Source: Acanthosepion esculentum (taxonomy: Eukaryota > Mollusca > Cephalopoda > Sepiida > Sepiidae). Taken from it: DNA of 64,000 nucleotides. Below the pieces are notes generated by a model, which ran no database searches, was not told the DNA's origin, and saw only the letters and a program-made list of their open reading frames with translations. Location: NCBI GenBank assembly GCA_964036315.1, contig OZ038500.1, positions 63,816,749 through 63,880,748 on the forward strand. The letters run 5' to 3'. Each line of letters opens with the position of its first letter. Positions within the stretch are counted from its first letter, which is position 1. Below, piece by piece: positions 1 to 11,824 of this stretch. The translations under genes and the position numbers were made by a program.

Positions 1-67
<67 letters not shown>
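1..67. repeat. (TA)n microsatellite at window edge
   Basis: Pure TA dinucleotide run that probably continues upstream of the window. Confidence 0.97.
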
Positions 68-71
<4 letters not shown>

Positions 72-206
72 GGTTTCTTTAAATAATGTAGACACGTTCT
101 GTCTACTTGTTTTCGATAAGATCCTTTCATGTTCGCGAATAAGCTTTTTTTGTGTGGTTGATAATAACGAGAGGAAAACACCGTGTTGGCTCATACTGCA
201 TTTATT

Positions 207-242
207 CCGAGTACTTTCGACATAGCATAATGTCATCATCAG
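207..242 (-). ncRNA. hammerhead-like core, GAAAGTACT type
   Basis: On the minus strand the sequence reads CTGATGA, a single T, GACAT, a six-base loop, ATGTC, GAAA, then GTACTCGG. CTGANGA and GAAA are the two conserved core strands of a hammerhead ribozyme, and GACAT/ATGTC would form helix II with one extra base after A9. The GAAAGTACT context recurs at 6717-6754 and 5656-5696, so this is one repeat family. I could not establish helix III or the cleavage site. Self-cleavage is inference. Confidence 0.4.
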
Positions 243-477
243 GCTATTGTTAAATATAGTAAATATATAAGTATTTAGTGTTCATGGTTGTGAAGGACAA
301 AAATTGTTGAGCTCATCCGAAGATTATCATTTTTATATGTCGAGTCACGAACGCTGTGTCATGGCTGGTTGACAGACAACATTTTAAAGGGGAGATAACT
401 ATGTATGTTCCGGGCTTGAGTAGTTGCTAGATAAAGGAAAAAACTATTAATGACAAGTGTTGACATTTAAATATTGT

Positions 478-545
478 GTATTTAAATATATTGTGTATTT
501 GGGCAGCAATCTCTCTTTTATACATGTTTCATTAAAACGTGACTG
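478..545 (-). pseudogene. Penelope-like element N-terminal fragment
   Basis: A short minus-strand reading frame ends in ETCIKERLLPKYT. This matches the ends of the fragments at 6551-6700 (TCLKEDLLPKYT) and 41436-41600 (MCMKEGLLPKYT). From memory of the family this resembles the region ahead of the reverse transcriptase in Penelope-like elements. The next bases, at lower coordinates, contain an AAATACACAATAT unit in two near-copies. The three-way match is seen directly; the PLE assignment is inference. Confidence 0.4.
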
Positions 546-1036
546 ACAAGGAACTGCGGTTAGTGTGACTTTCATTCTTGGCTGGAAATGTTTTAATGAA
601 AATCTATACTTAAAGAAAATAAGATATACCTACCTACCTACAACCACAAGCGGGGTAAATTAAATTATTTCACGCTCACACTAACCCCCCCCCCCGCCCA
701 TTCAACTTACGGAAAACCACGAAACAAAGATGCAAATCCTAAGAGACGGTGAAACGAACACAAACGCATATACATTATCAATCAAATTTCGCATAGACAA
801 ACTAGAAGTATTATAAACATGAAATATACACACGAACAGATACACGTTAGGTCTGCTTAACCTATGAAAACAAATAGCACAAAAATAAAAATGCTGGAAT
901 TTCCAATTCTCCTCATTATTTCATTTTCTGTTGAAGCTTAAATAAAAGAGAAATGTGTTGGATTTACAAACGTTTCCTTTGTATTCCTCTCCTATCATTT
1001 TGTCAGACTTTGATCTATCTGTCTACTTGTATATAG
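546..1036. other. no gene or repeat recognised
   Basis: AT-rich sequence with a short C-run near 686 and no convincing open frame or repeat signature. Confidence 0.5.
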
Positions 1037-1493
1037 CTGGCCACTCGTATTCGAGGTTACCCCTGTATTAGGTCGTCTAGCCAATCCCTATTGCAGAAGC
1101 TTTCCCAGGCGCATTTATACTTATTCAACATCCACAGAGACCACCCGTGGTTTATACTGCAACTATTTTGAGCAGACCTTAGTTACAATTTCTGGGAAAC
1201 AGCGTGTTATCTAGCGTGATCAACAATTTGAACAAGGGCAGCATGCTCAAGTCCTTGGCCACGATGACTTGTGACTTCGTGCGAACACAGTTATCGACGG
1301 CACCCAACTGTGGCGTCTACCCAATTTCACTCACTTGGGTCAACCCGTGGTATGCTTTTCAGGCACTTTCCAAAGGTGCCGTACGCTAGGATCGACCCTT
1401 CCAAGTCCGATAAAATCAGGAGACTTCCTGACAAATGGAACATGGTGAGATTCGAACCCGGGTCTTATGGTCAGAATGCGAACGTTCTAACCA

Positions 1494-1494
<1 letters not shown>
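1037..1494 (-). repeat. tRNA-derived SINE, family A, near full length
   Basis: Read on the minus strand, the element begins with a tRNA-like head containing a B-box-like GGGTTCGAATC (1447-1467 region). The body matches the plus-strand copy at 17051-17516 along its length, down to a tail with CTCGAATACGAGTGGCCAG. SINEs are transcribed by RNA polymerase III from boxes inside the tRNA head and are moved by LINE proteins. Its 5' head directly abuts a (TATC)n array, as does the truncated copy at 48593-48766. Confidence 0.75.
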
Positions 1495-1780
<286 letters not shown>

Positions 1781-2168
1781 ACATGAACATGTTATAAAAT
1801 AACTACAAAAATAGCCATTTTGTTTCAACACTTCTGGCGTCTTATCAAGTGATGGTGATGACTGTAGAATAAAAGGTTTTAAAAGGTTCAAATCAATCAA
1901 ACATCCCTCGCAAGGGGAAACGCTGTTACATAAGCTGGAATGACCAATCAAAATAAAGTATATGAGAATTAAAAAAATTTGACAACGGACTTAGGTTGAC
2001 TTTAAGGTTATAATAATTATTTAATGCTTTAATATTGGGGTTATACTAAAGTAGAATTCATTCTAACTAATAAATATTAAATTATACTATAAAATTAAAA
2101 ATTACCAATTTTAAATTGTAAATTTAATCTATATTAAGTTTAAAGTTATTTAAAAAAAGAAACCGAGG

Positions 2169-2381
<213 letters not shown>

Positions 2382-2578
2382 ACACTGAGGTCAGCACCAG
2401 GTGGCGACAGTCTGTTTCATGTTTGAACGCTATATAACGACCAGAAGAATACGTGCAAGCAAGAAACATACTTCACTTAGGGTTGATCTGACTGCCCACT
2501 TTTATAATTGCATACGCTCTATCTCTGATATTGAGCACTTTTACTCATTAATATAGCATATCATAAAACTATATTTGT

Positions 2579-2581
<3 letters not shown>

Positions 2582-2637
<56 letters not shown>
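2582..2637. repeat. (TA)n microsatellite
   Basis: TA run beside a short dispersed block (2515-2580, CTCTATCTCTGATATTGAGC) that recurs at 44270-44345 and in part at 49020-49045. Confidence 0.95.
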
Positions 2638-2639
<2 letters not shown>

Positions 2640-3750
2640 AATACTTTTCATCTGTATACTTTTGTTTCATTTATTCTGATTGCGAAAACTTTTACCGAAA
2701 ATTTCTCATTTCTTGAGATAGTATTTTAAATTGGGTCTCAAGAAAGTGTTGAAGCTTCTCGAAATATTTTGGTAAGAGGAAAGAAATGAAAGGACGTCTG
2801 GCCATTCTATCTATAACCGGCGTTTAAAATGCCCGCGAAATATAGACCAGAATTGGACTGCAATGAGTTGTCAATTATGATGCTTTAACGTAAGTTAGAG
2901 ATGTTTTTATACATGAGGTAGGGAACTATGCCACCCTCAACCCATCCATCTCTGGAAAAATCCTCATAAGATCGATGAAGTTCGACAGATACTGTATGTA
3001 GAACGTCGCGCAAACTTAGAAGAAAGAGAAAGAAAAAGAAAATGCTTTTGATTACACCCCGTCAAATCCTTACAGTTTCAAACAGCACGCCATTGTTCTT
3101 TCAAAAAACTGACTCAATCCACAAACTTAACTTTTGACTCCGTTTAGGTTCAATTTCGATTTAAATAGCTACTTAATATCTGTCAAATCATATTTTCTAT
3201 TTAGAAAAAATAATTCTGTTTACTCTCCTTTAAAAAGAAACTTATTCTTCTAATGTATTTTCTTATTATTCTGTTATTCTATAATTCTAAAAAAATAACC
3301 AGAGAATGAAGGAATGAACGGTTTACAAAATGTCTTCGTTTTTTGTCCGGTCTGTTTCCATCCAACTTGTCATGAACGCTTATTTTTTTAAATCGTTTAT
3401 TTAATTTTTTCCTTTTTTTTTTACATCCTCTCATGTTCACTTGTCAATATCAGATTCGTGAGAAAGAGAGAAAAACGATGTTGTACAAGAGAAAATAGCA
3501 AAACATGAAGCAAGAAAAAAAAACGAGAGTAAATGCATTCATTGCTGGCTTTCTTATTCGACTTACAAAAGCTATCGCCTGGCAAAGAATTGTGCATTCT
3601 TCAGTTGCGATTTTTTCTCTTCTTTGCATTTTACCTTTTTTTCTTTACTGTTTACTTCTATCTCTCTTAGTCGGTGCAAATCGCTCTAACTCTCTCTCTC
3701 TCTCTCTTACACACTTTCTATAGATATATATTGACATAAAATATATAAGC
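2640..3750. other. no gene recognised; AT-rich unique-looking DNA
   Basis: Pyrimidine- and AT-rich sequence. Short open frames, such as 3505-3723, lack any domain I know. No transposon ends seen. Confidence 0.45.
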
Positions 3751-3881
<131 letters not shown>

Positions 3882-3984
3882 TGAGTGATAAATTTTGATA
3901 AACCAGTATATGTATATCTTATTAACATCGGGTATATGTTCATATTCCTCTCAGTTTGTATCTATCTATATATTTCGAATAAAT

Positions 3985-4237
<253 letters not shown>

Positions 4238-4377
4238 CCTAATGAAACTAGGTTTCTTTTTCTTTGTACCGGAGATTTAAGGTACTGGACGATTTATTTC
4301 GCCCTGTTGTGAGGTTTCTGGTGCTTTCTTTTTTTTTCCATTTTTCATCGGATGCCAGCTTACTTAAATAGATTTAC

Positions 4378-4380
<3 letters not shown>

Positions 4381-4448
<68 letters not shown>

Positions 4449-4474
4449 GTATATATATATATGTGTGTGTGTGT
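4381..4474. repeat. (TA)n-(GT)n microsatellite
   Basis: TA run ending in a short GT run, at the 3' boundary of the decayed PLE coding region. Confidence 0.95.
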
Positions 4475-4489
4475 AATCAAACAAATCCT

Positions 4490-5440
4490 TTTAACTCATA
4501 TGGGGAATAGCCTATTTCGGCATATATATATATATTTATGGGAGATACATTATACCAAAGGACATTTAAATTGGTAGTGGGGGAGAAGTTATTGCGAATA
4601 ATTAAATTAGTTTTATTGTATTTTTTATAATATATGATTAATTGTATTTTTTTATTAGAATCCATAGAAGATATGTTAGTATTTCGTGTCCTTTGGAGAA
4701 GTCCTATATTCTATTTGACATGTGTTAATGTATTTTTTATATACCGTCTTATTTGTTCATCTACAAAGTGGTTTCGGAAGTCATAATTAATGAGATTCGG
4801 CTTAATATTTTTTAGTTCATTGTAGAAAATCTTTTTGTGGGGGAATTAATTTGTGTTCGGTTAATTAAATTCTGTATAAGTGCTATTTTGTAGTTATCTG
4901 GACATTCTCTCTGATAGTTGAGAGTGCAAGAGTTTTTGCTGATTGTTTATTATACGGAGAGGTAGTAAATGTGTTGTTATTTGTGTCTATTAAAATGTCA
5001 AAGAAAGGGATTTTGTTACCTTTGTTAAGTTCGTATGTGAATTGCGGACAGAGTTTTTTAAAGTTTTTTTTTTTTTAGTTACATTATTTCTTGTACGTTT
5101 TTAACTAAAATAAGTATATCATCTACCTATCTTAGGTAGATGGAGGGTTTCGTGGTGGTACTAAATATATCATTTTCTAGGTTGGCCATGTAGAATTAAC
5201 TGAAGATTGGGCCCAAAACTGAACCCATTGAAACGCCATCACGTTGCACATATACGTTATTTCTGTGATCATAAAATGGGACTTCAGTAGTATAAGTTAA
5301 AAGTAATTTTCTTAATATTTTAGGTTCAATATTTAATGGGGGTAGAGATGAATTATTATATATATATTTAATAATAATGTCAATGGATTCTCTAACTGGA
5401 ACGTTAGTGAACAGATTTGCAACGTCAAGTTAAAATGAAA
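4490..5440 (-). pseudogene. Penelope-like element reverse transcriptase, decayed
   Basis: Minus-strand conceptual translation, crossing stops and frameshifts, gives RDGVSMGSVLGP (codons near 5209-5243), then FYMANLENDIF, KPSIYL, and VDDILIL (near 5112-5128). Further on come FTYELNKGNKIPFFD and FSPTT before a possible linker. The DGVSMGSVLGP plus VDD pairing is characteristic of Penelope-like reverse transcriptases, which extend a free DNA 3' end. The tyrosine of the YVDD active site is now a TAG stop (near 5125) and several other stops are present, so the copy is dead. The usual C-terminal GIY-YIG endonuclease is not visible before the (TA)n at 4474. A hammerhead-like core lies just beyond the 5' side at 5656-5696. 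Confidence 0.75.
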
Positions 5441-5655
5441 TTTTTTCACGCTTTAATGCGCACAAGGCCATGACATTATAACATGAAAAAAATTCCATAA
5501 TAGATAATTTTTTCACGTTCTAATGAACCCTCAGTACATTGTCAAACTTTTTGCATTTAAAAGCATCATGAAAAAATTACGGTAATGGATAACAACGCAC
5601 AACTTTCTATGAATATTTGTACTAATGAATAATATGGGGTTTTGTACTACTTGCA

Positions 5656-5696
5656 CAGATGAAGATGACCTTGGAAGAAGATCGAAAGTACTTGGG
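5656..5696 (+). ncRNA. hammerhead-like core, degenerate, beside PLE relic
   Basis: ATGAAGA, a weak stem region ending GATC, then GAAAGTACTTGGG. The 3' half is the same as in the minus-strand cores at 207-242 and 6717-6754. C3 is replaced by A and helix II is only about three pairs, so catalysis is unlikely. It lies about 200 bp from the PLE reverse transcriptase relic, on the opposite strand. Confidence 0.3.
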
Positions 5697-6062
5697 AAAT
5701 GAAAAATAAAAGAAATTTAAGCAGCTATAGCCTATTTCTCATACTTTAACATCATTACACAGCATTTGGTTAAAAATTATCAGAAATTATGTCTGTAAAA
5801 TGTATATATATATATATATATATATGTGACTGAATCGGTAAATATAGGTAGGTATACGAACGAGCGATCGTATACGAATACATATAAATACTCTATAGGG
5901 TACTATCATCTATACTCTATATATACATATCATTTTTTTCTATATATTTATCATTATCTATATATTCCTTTTGTCCATCTCATTTTCTTCATGTCTAATA
6001 TTATATCTATGAATCTATCCTTGTATGTATATATCTATATCAATTTCTTTAGTATCTGTCTG

Positions 6063-6086
6063 CATATATATATATATATACATATG

Positions 6087-6130
<44 letters not shown>

Positions 6131-6132
6131 GC

Positions 6133-6163
<31 letters not shown>

Positions 6164-6166
6164 GCT

Positions 6167-6211
<45 letters not shown>
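6063..6211. repeat. (TA)n with spaced CATATGC words
   Basis: A TA run in which ACATATGCTATA recurs about every 35-45 bp (near 6081, 6127, 6161). Confidence 0.93.
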
Positions 6212-6212
<1 letters not shown>

Positions 6213-6438
6213 AAACAATAAAAATAAATTTTGAACAATAAAAATATTAAAAAATAAAAGTTTTCAGACACACTGGCCTGTAAATTAATTTTTATTTATT
6301 TATTATTTTCATTAGGTTCCTCGGCTAGCTTTGGCAATCATAAGGAGAAAAAATCCCTGTCTGTTAGTAGCAGGAAACTACAGGTCTGACCAAAATTAAC
6401 GATAAAAAACAAATGAAAACTACAAATAAAGTTCCGTT

Positions 6439-6443
<5 letters not shown>

Positions 6444-6525
<82 letters not shown>

Positions 6526-6549
6526 CCTATATATATATATATATATATG
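6444..6549. repeat. (CA)n-(TA)n microsatellite
   Basis: CA units to about 6522, then CTACCTA and a short TA run that joins directly to the PLE fragment at 6551. Confidence 0.95.
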
Positions 6550-6550
6550 T

Positions 6551-6712
6551 GTATTTAGGCAGCAAATCCTCTTTTAGACATGTCTGATTAAATAAATTGC
6601 AAACATTATGTCTGCTTATTTTTAGCATAATCCGTTTATATTCACGGATATTTTTCCGTGTATTACAATCAAATGATGCAAGAAATACCCTGTAAGAATG
6701 AAAATCACTTCT
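6551..6712 (-). pseudogene. Penelope-like element N-terminal fragment downstream of a hammerhead-like core
   Basis: The minus strand encodes an open stretch (SDFHSYRVFLASFD ... NLFNQTCLKEDLLPKYT) that stops being coding where simple sequence begins. The last 13 residues match the fragments at 478-545 and 41436-41600. Just upstream in the same orientation lies a hammerhead-like core (6717-6754). That order, ribozyme then ORF, is the order described for PLEs carrying hammerheads in their terminal repeats. The match among copies is seen; the PLE identity rests on family knowledge. Confidence 0.45.
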
Positions 6713-6716
6713 AATT

Positions 6717-6754
6717 CCCAAGTACTTTCCATCTCTTTCTGAGATCATCATCAG
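6717..6754 (-). ncRNA. hammerhead-like core, GAAAGTACT type
   Basis: Minus strand: CTGATGA, TG, ATCTC, AGAAA loop, GAGAT, G, GAAA, GTACTTGGG. ATCTC/GAGAT gives a five-pair helix II. The linkers to the core strands are one or two bases longer than the consensus. It sits directly 5' of a PLE-like reading frame on the same strand. Confidence 0.42.
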
Positions 6755-6986
6755 AGGTCCAACTGGTAAGGCAAAAACTACGTGTAGCTAGTCATTACTG
6801 ATTTTTTTTCTTCTTGCCTTTAAAAGAACCGACTGACAGTTTTGTTTTAGCGTTAATTACAACGTGAACATATCTACTATATATTTTTTTCTTTTATGTT
6901 GGAATGTCATGATCAAGCGCGCATTAAAGTGTGAAAACTGTTCTTTTTATAGGCATATTAGAACATTATTGAAGTATTCGTGGCTG

Positions 6987-7152
6987 TTTACGTTATTTGG
7001 ACTATTGTCCTCATCATTGTCGCCATATTTATTACAAAAATATGGAACGCTTCACGAATTTGCGTATCATCACACGCAAATACGTGAAACGTTCCATATT
7101 TTTGTAATAAATATGGCGACAAAGATGAGGACAATAGTCCGAATAATGTAAA
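6987..7152. repeat. 166-bp near-perfect hairpin (inverted repeat)
   Basis: The left arm (6987-7064) and right arm (7077-7152) are reverse complements with only a few mismatches, around a short loop. Each arm is the tail of a dispersed repeat also seen at 7922-8022 (minus) and 55306-55400 (plus), with the shared word GAGGACAATAGTCC. The structure is therefore two copies of one repeat tail joined head to head. No coding potential. Confidence 0.85.
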
Positions 7153-7207
7153 TAGTGTACATAATACCTCATCTCAGATATATAGACAGATACTATTCGT
7201 AGCTGAT

Positions 7208-7240
7208 TCTATTCACTATAGTTTTTCACACACACACACA

Positions 7241-7285
<45 letters not shown>
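7208..7285. repeat. (CA)n-(TA)n microsatellite
   Basis: Short CA run followed by a TA run. Confidence 0.94.
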
Positions 7286-7288
<3 letters not shown>

Positions 7289-7921
7289 GTTCTTTTTCTC
7301 TTTAATTTTCTCATTTAGATTTGTTAAGATTTCTTTGCTTCTTCACGAATTTTCTCGACATTTTCTTTCTTTCCCCTTTTTTTCTTTTCCAAATCCCTTC
7401 CCCAGAAACCATCGCCTCCTTTTTTCTCCTCACATTGCCGAACAGTCTTGTCAACAAGTATTGTCATCGTGACAATTCTTCAAACAACACTAAAAACCTC
7501 CCCACCAATGACCTTCGTATTTTCTTTAAACTCGATTAAAAAGCAAAAAAAAAAAAAAAAAAAATGGATTCTGAACACCTCTTCTTCGATCATTGATTAT
7601 TTCTACCATTTTCTTCCATTTCTCTCTGATTAACTCTCCCCCACCCTGTGGTAGGCGGGACTCAGTTACTATTTTTTAAATATTGAGCCACAGAACAGCA
7701 ATGCTTGAAACACCTAATAATTAGTAGTTAATGGGTTAAAATTTAATTTTAACAATTTCCATATTTGGTTTTGCCTTTTACCCGTTCTTTCTAGGACGTT
7801 CGATCTCACCGGGTACTGCACAACCAAATACCCAATGATAACTTGGGTAATAGCGGCTTGAACGTCAAATATTCTGGCAAATTTAATCTGGATATCGATG
7901 TATTCCTTAAGCGTGTCAATT
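7286..7921. other. no gene recognised
   Basis: Pyrimidine-rich DNA with an A-run at about 7545-7564. Short open frames have no recognisable domain. Confidence 0.4.
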
Positions 7922-8022
7922 TTTTGGCTTTTCACTATTTACATTATTCGGACTATTGTCCTCATCTTTTTCGCCGTATTTATGACAACATTTCGGCCGT
8001 TGTACACTCCGGCTTTCTTCAG
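7922..8022 (-). ncRNA. dispersed repeat with hammerhead-like core, type B
   Basis: Minus strand from 8022: CTGAAGA, AA, GCCG, loop, CGGC, CGAAA, TGTTGTC, then a tail shared with the hairpin at 6987-7152. GCCG/CGGC forms helix II, and an extra base sits after A9 as in the copy at 55306. The 3' core strand is GAAAT rather than the GAAAC of the other copy. Type B is one of several families here with the same core logic but different flanks. Confidence 0.42.
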
Positions 8023-8029
8023 GTGGTTG

Positions 8030-9227
8030 GAATGTCTAACAGAACACTTTATTTCGCTGACTGGGGTAGACTGTTCTAATTCCACGTGCCATGTTTTTAA
8101 TGGATGTCAGTTATCTCCTGTTAATTCCCCTCTCCAAGTTCTCCATTCCGTTACCGGGTATTGAACTCACACTCTTTGGGTCCTGTCACTGGATCTAACT
8201 AACACCTTTATCCACTGTGCCATGTGTCCTTTTTGCTTTTATGTTATGATCACTAGGATCAGCCACATCGATGAGGAATCATTTTTTAACAATGTTGATG
8301 TATGGTTTGGTAACCTCAAGGAGGTTGTCTGTTATTATTATTATTATTATTTGTAACCTTTGAAACTTCCTGGTGTTTTTGTTTTCATTAGAGGTCTTGT
8401 GGCAACGAATAGTTCAACCCACATTTGTACACTTTTTTATTAACTGTGTAGTAATATTAATTAGAGTGACTAATGAAAATGTTGAACTATTCGTTGTGTA
8501 TTTGATGCGATATACTATTATGTAATATCAGCTCTTAATTATATGGCAGTGAAGTCTGGAACATCTCCCCACAAATGAAGAGAAAAGTGCAAGCAACAGA
8601 AACGTGATTCTACAAACGGATGTTAATAATTCTATGAGCGGAGAAAAGTTAAAGACAACAAATAAAATAGAAACATAGAAATCTCTTAGAATCACACAGA
8701 GGTAGGTAAAAGTTCCTGGCAACATAACGTTTGCAAGAATTTTTAGCTACAGCTGTCGAAGAGGCTTGAGGAATTTGACAGAGGCAGACTGTGAATCAAT
8801 TACCTAATGAGTACTCGTTAATGGATGGCGGGATGTGGAGTCGGAGGTTGAGCAAAAGGTAAAAGTCGCCTAAAACTACAAGAAATAGGAGGTTGTGTAG
8901 AGCCATGGCCGCCATCACATAGAAACATAACATATTATCATTTCAAAGATCGAAGTCATAAAACACAGGGTAGCATGTCGCTTTATTTTGAGATGCCAGC
9001 GAACACTCGTTACCACTTTTGTAATGTCAATTAATACCCGTTGTCACTTTCGTAATGCTCGTTGTAGTAGAGGCTTTGTATATAGTAACGCCGTCGAACA
9101 ATACTGGTGTCAAATGCTTTCGAATAACACACGCACTAGTAGTCAGTCAGTTACGTACCATGCGTGATACACGCTTAGGCGATCATGTATCTTTCGATAC
9201 ATGAATAACGAGGCAGATTTTTTCCCG
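8030..9227. other. no gene recognised
   Basis: Includes a short (ATT)n at 8336-8350. Short open frames only, none with a recognised domain. Confidence 0.4.
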
Positions 9228-9405
9228 CAGTCGGTTGCCATTTTTTTCAGCGGTAGCCCAGTTACCATCCAAGAACCCGGGAGAAGAAGAGGATTCATAC
9301 CTTTCCCAAGGGTATTAGCACGTAAATGAATGTGATGGATTCGACTGGAATTCGAACTCGACACTCCGATTCCTTAATCCGAGCCACTATCCATTAATCC
9401 ACCAT
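9228..9405 (-). repeat. tRNA-derived SINE, family B, truncated
   Basis: The minus strand carries a tRNA-like head with a B-box-like GAGTTCGAATTCC and an upstream TGGCTCGGATTAAGG that could be the A box. The body (CTTGGGAAAGGT, CTCTTCTTCTCCC) matches the copy at 29300-29664. The tail is shortened here. It has no coding capacity and would depend on LINE enzymes to move. Confidence 0.7.
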
Positions 9406-9429
9406 GATCCGATAATACTCGCTCGAATA

Positions 9430-10450
9430 GTAAATGCCGAATAGTGATCCGAATAGTAATCCTTATCGTGATCCCTTAGACGCCATGCTAATTCCCATAT
9501 ATCACGTGATCCACTTATTCAAAATAGGATCGCATGTGTTTGCTCTCTGGCGATCTGTAGTCAAAGTTCAGTGTCGGCAGCGACACTTTATTCCTATATA
9601 ACAGTTTATATATTTTCCTTCTTCCCCGTTCCTTCCCCATTTTCTCTCGCCGGCTTTTCTTGTGCTTTTTCTGTAGCTTTCTTATTTTCTCTCAGTCTTT
9701 TTACCGTTTACATTATTTCACGCTTCCGAGTTTCTCTTACGTTACCGAAATCCGTTCTGTAGTAGTTATCATTGTTATAATAATTTATTTGGCCAAGTCC
9801 TCGTAGGTCGAATAATAATTAGGCCTGTTTGTCGTACCAAAAGAGCGGACATCATTTCTTTGCTGGGAAGAAGCAATCAATTTTAGAACTTTGCTTCCAT
9901 TGGGCTGATAAATAAAATATCGATAGTTGAGTGCGGTCTCATCAGAAATTCGCAAACGTTCGCCAATACTGACGTTTGGTCAGAATAATCCATAACACCA
10001 CGGAAAAAAAGAAAACAAAAAGGAAAGATTCTGGTAACTTTCTCGAAGTGCAATGATAAATTAAAAATATCTGACAACAGCAATCGTCTTGAATAGTTGC
10101 CGTGTTCCACCGTTGTGTTATCGGAAGTGTAAAGACCTTTACCCCTGTTTAAAAGCTGAGGTTTCTCGTCGCCAATATTGTATATCACTTCGTAGTAAAT
10201 CTCGTATTTTACTCTCGCTAACTGATTCTAGTGACAATTATCTCTCCGGAGAACTATTTGGAGACTATCTAAGAATCATTTTATTATTTTTAATTTTTTT
10301 TTTTTTTTGTAAAAATACAGAAAATGTGGTATAAAAGCAAAATGGAGATAAGGAAGGCGTGTCTTCCCTTGTCCTATCTTTAACCTAAGTAGTCAGAATT
10401 GCTTATCCATTCCCAGGAATATTGTTCCTTTCACCAATACATGACATTTA
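9430..10450. other. no gene recognised
   Basis: Mixed-composition DNA, including a run of GAATAGT words at 9424-9465. No domain or element ends seen. Confidence 0.4.
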
Positions 10451-11207
10451 CACTTTCCAGTCATACTGCAGACATCATAAGTGTTGTATCTATCGTTCAT
10501 ATCTCTAATGGCAATTGTAATATTAACTGTTTCCTTATAAGGAAACGTTCAGCATTCTTTGACCTAAGAGTCAATGCTACTCGAGTTATGCTTTTCTTCA
10601 TTCCCTGGCTATCAGACTGAGATCAAAGTGTAGTATCAGTCCTCCTCATCTATAATGGTCATGGTAATATTAACTGTTTCCTTATAAGGAAACATTCAGC
10701 ATTCCTTGACCTAACAATCAATACTACTCTTTATTATGCTTTTCTTCATTCCTTGGCCATCAAAATGGGATCAAAGTGTAGTATCTGTCCTCCTAATCTA
10801 TAATGGTCATGGTAATATTAACTGTTTCCTTATAAGGAAACATTCAGCATTCCTTGACCTAACAATCAATACTACTCTTTATTATGCTTTTCTTCCTTCC
10901 TTGGCCATCAAAATGGGATCAAAGTGTAGTATCTGTCCTCCTCATCTTTAATGGTAATGGTAATATTAAGTGTTTCCTTATAAGGTAACATTCAGCATTC
11001 TTTGACCTAAGTGTCAATGCTACACTAGCTATGTTTTTCTTCATTCTCTGGTCATCAGACTGGGATCATAGTGCAGTATCTGTCCTCCTCATCTATAATG
11101 GTAATGGTAATATTAACTGTTTCCTTATAAGGAAGCATTCAACATTCATTGACAAATCAGTCAGTGCGTCTCGAGTTTTGCTTTTCTTCATTCCCTGACC
11201 ATTTTCA
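10450..11207. repeat. five-unit tandem array, 147-148 bp period, palindrome in every unit
   Basis: The phrase AACTGTTTCCTTATAAGG starts near 10525, 10672, 10820, 10968 and 11115, giving spacings of 147, 148, 148 and 147. Middle units are nearly identical; the first and last have diverged, as expected if homogenisation is strongest inside the array. Each unit centres on the palindrome TTTCCTTATAAGGAAA, degenerate in some copies. The period is close to nucleosomal DNA length, which is common for satellites. No conserved ORF spans the units. Confidence 0.92.
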
Positions 11208-11361
11208 GTACTGATGGGCGGGGGCCTCCATCCTAACGTTTTTTTGAAGAACTGTGGAACATCAGCATCTCGTTTATCTCATTATTTTCTCTCCGACTTA
11301 CACGTATTATGTGAAAGCACATTGGATGAGCGAAAACTGCCTTCCAAAAATCCTCCTGGGT

Positions 11362-11520
11362 ATGACGATAAACTACATCCGGCAGCAAGGCCTCTGATCG
11401 GGAGGTTTTGAGGAGTGTGGACCCACATCTTAATTGCTGTTGTGTCTAGGTTCACCCTGACCCGATGTGATAGCACCTGTTAGGGTCCCAACTTTGGGCA
11501 AATAGTGAAACTTCTGACTA
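11362..11520. repeat. dispersed repeat, copy 1 (pair with 40142-40275)
   Basis: Shares CTCTGATCGGGAG, GGTTTTGAGGAG and GGGCAAATAGTGA with 40142-40275 on the same strand. No coding capacity; the family is not recognised. Confidence 0.65.
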
Positions 11521-11824
11521 AAAAAAATTATTCAACAGTTTATATTTTTATAAGATGACAAGAGATAATAAGTTTTAAAGCAAAATGAAAATCATTTTTA
11601 CCAACAATGCATTTCATCATCTAGAAACTATAAATCTAAAAAAATACCGTTACTCTGAAAGTATAAAATTAGTATAAAGTATAAAATATTTAAAAAAAAC
11701 CCATAGAGCTTTATAACCGCCAAACAATTTCAAGCAACCAAAGCCTTCCAAAAATCTAAACAGATCACTAAGTAACAGAAACATTTCGTTAAAAACCAAG
11801 AAAACTGTTGAATTGCAATGTGAT

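Noticed and set aside
10450..11207. CRISPR-like regular repeats
   Set aside because: The whole 147-148 bp unit is repeated, with no unique spacers, and the genome looks eukaryotic.
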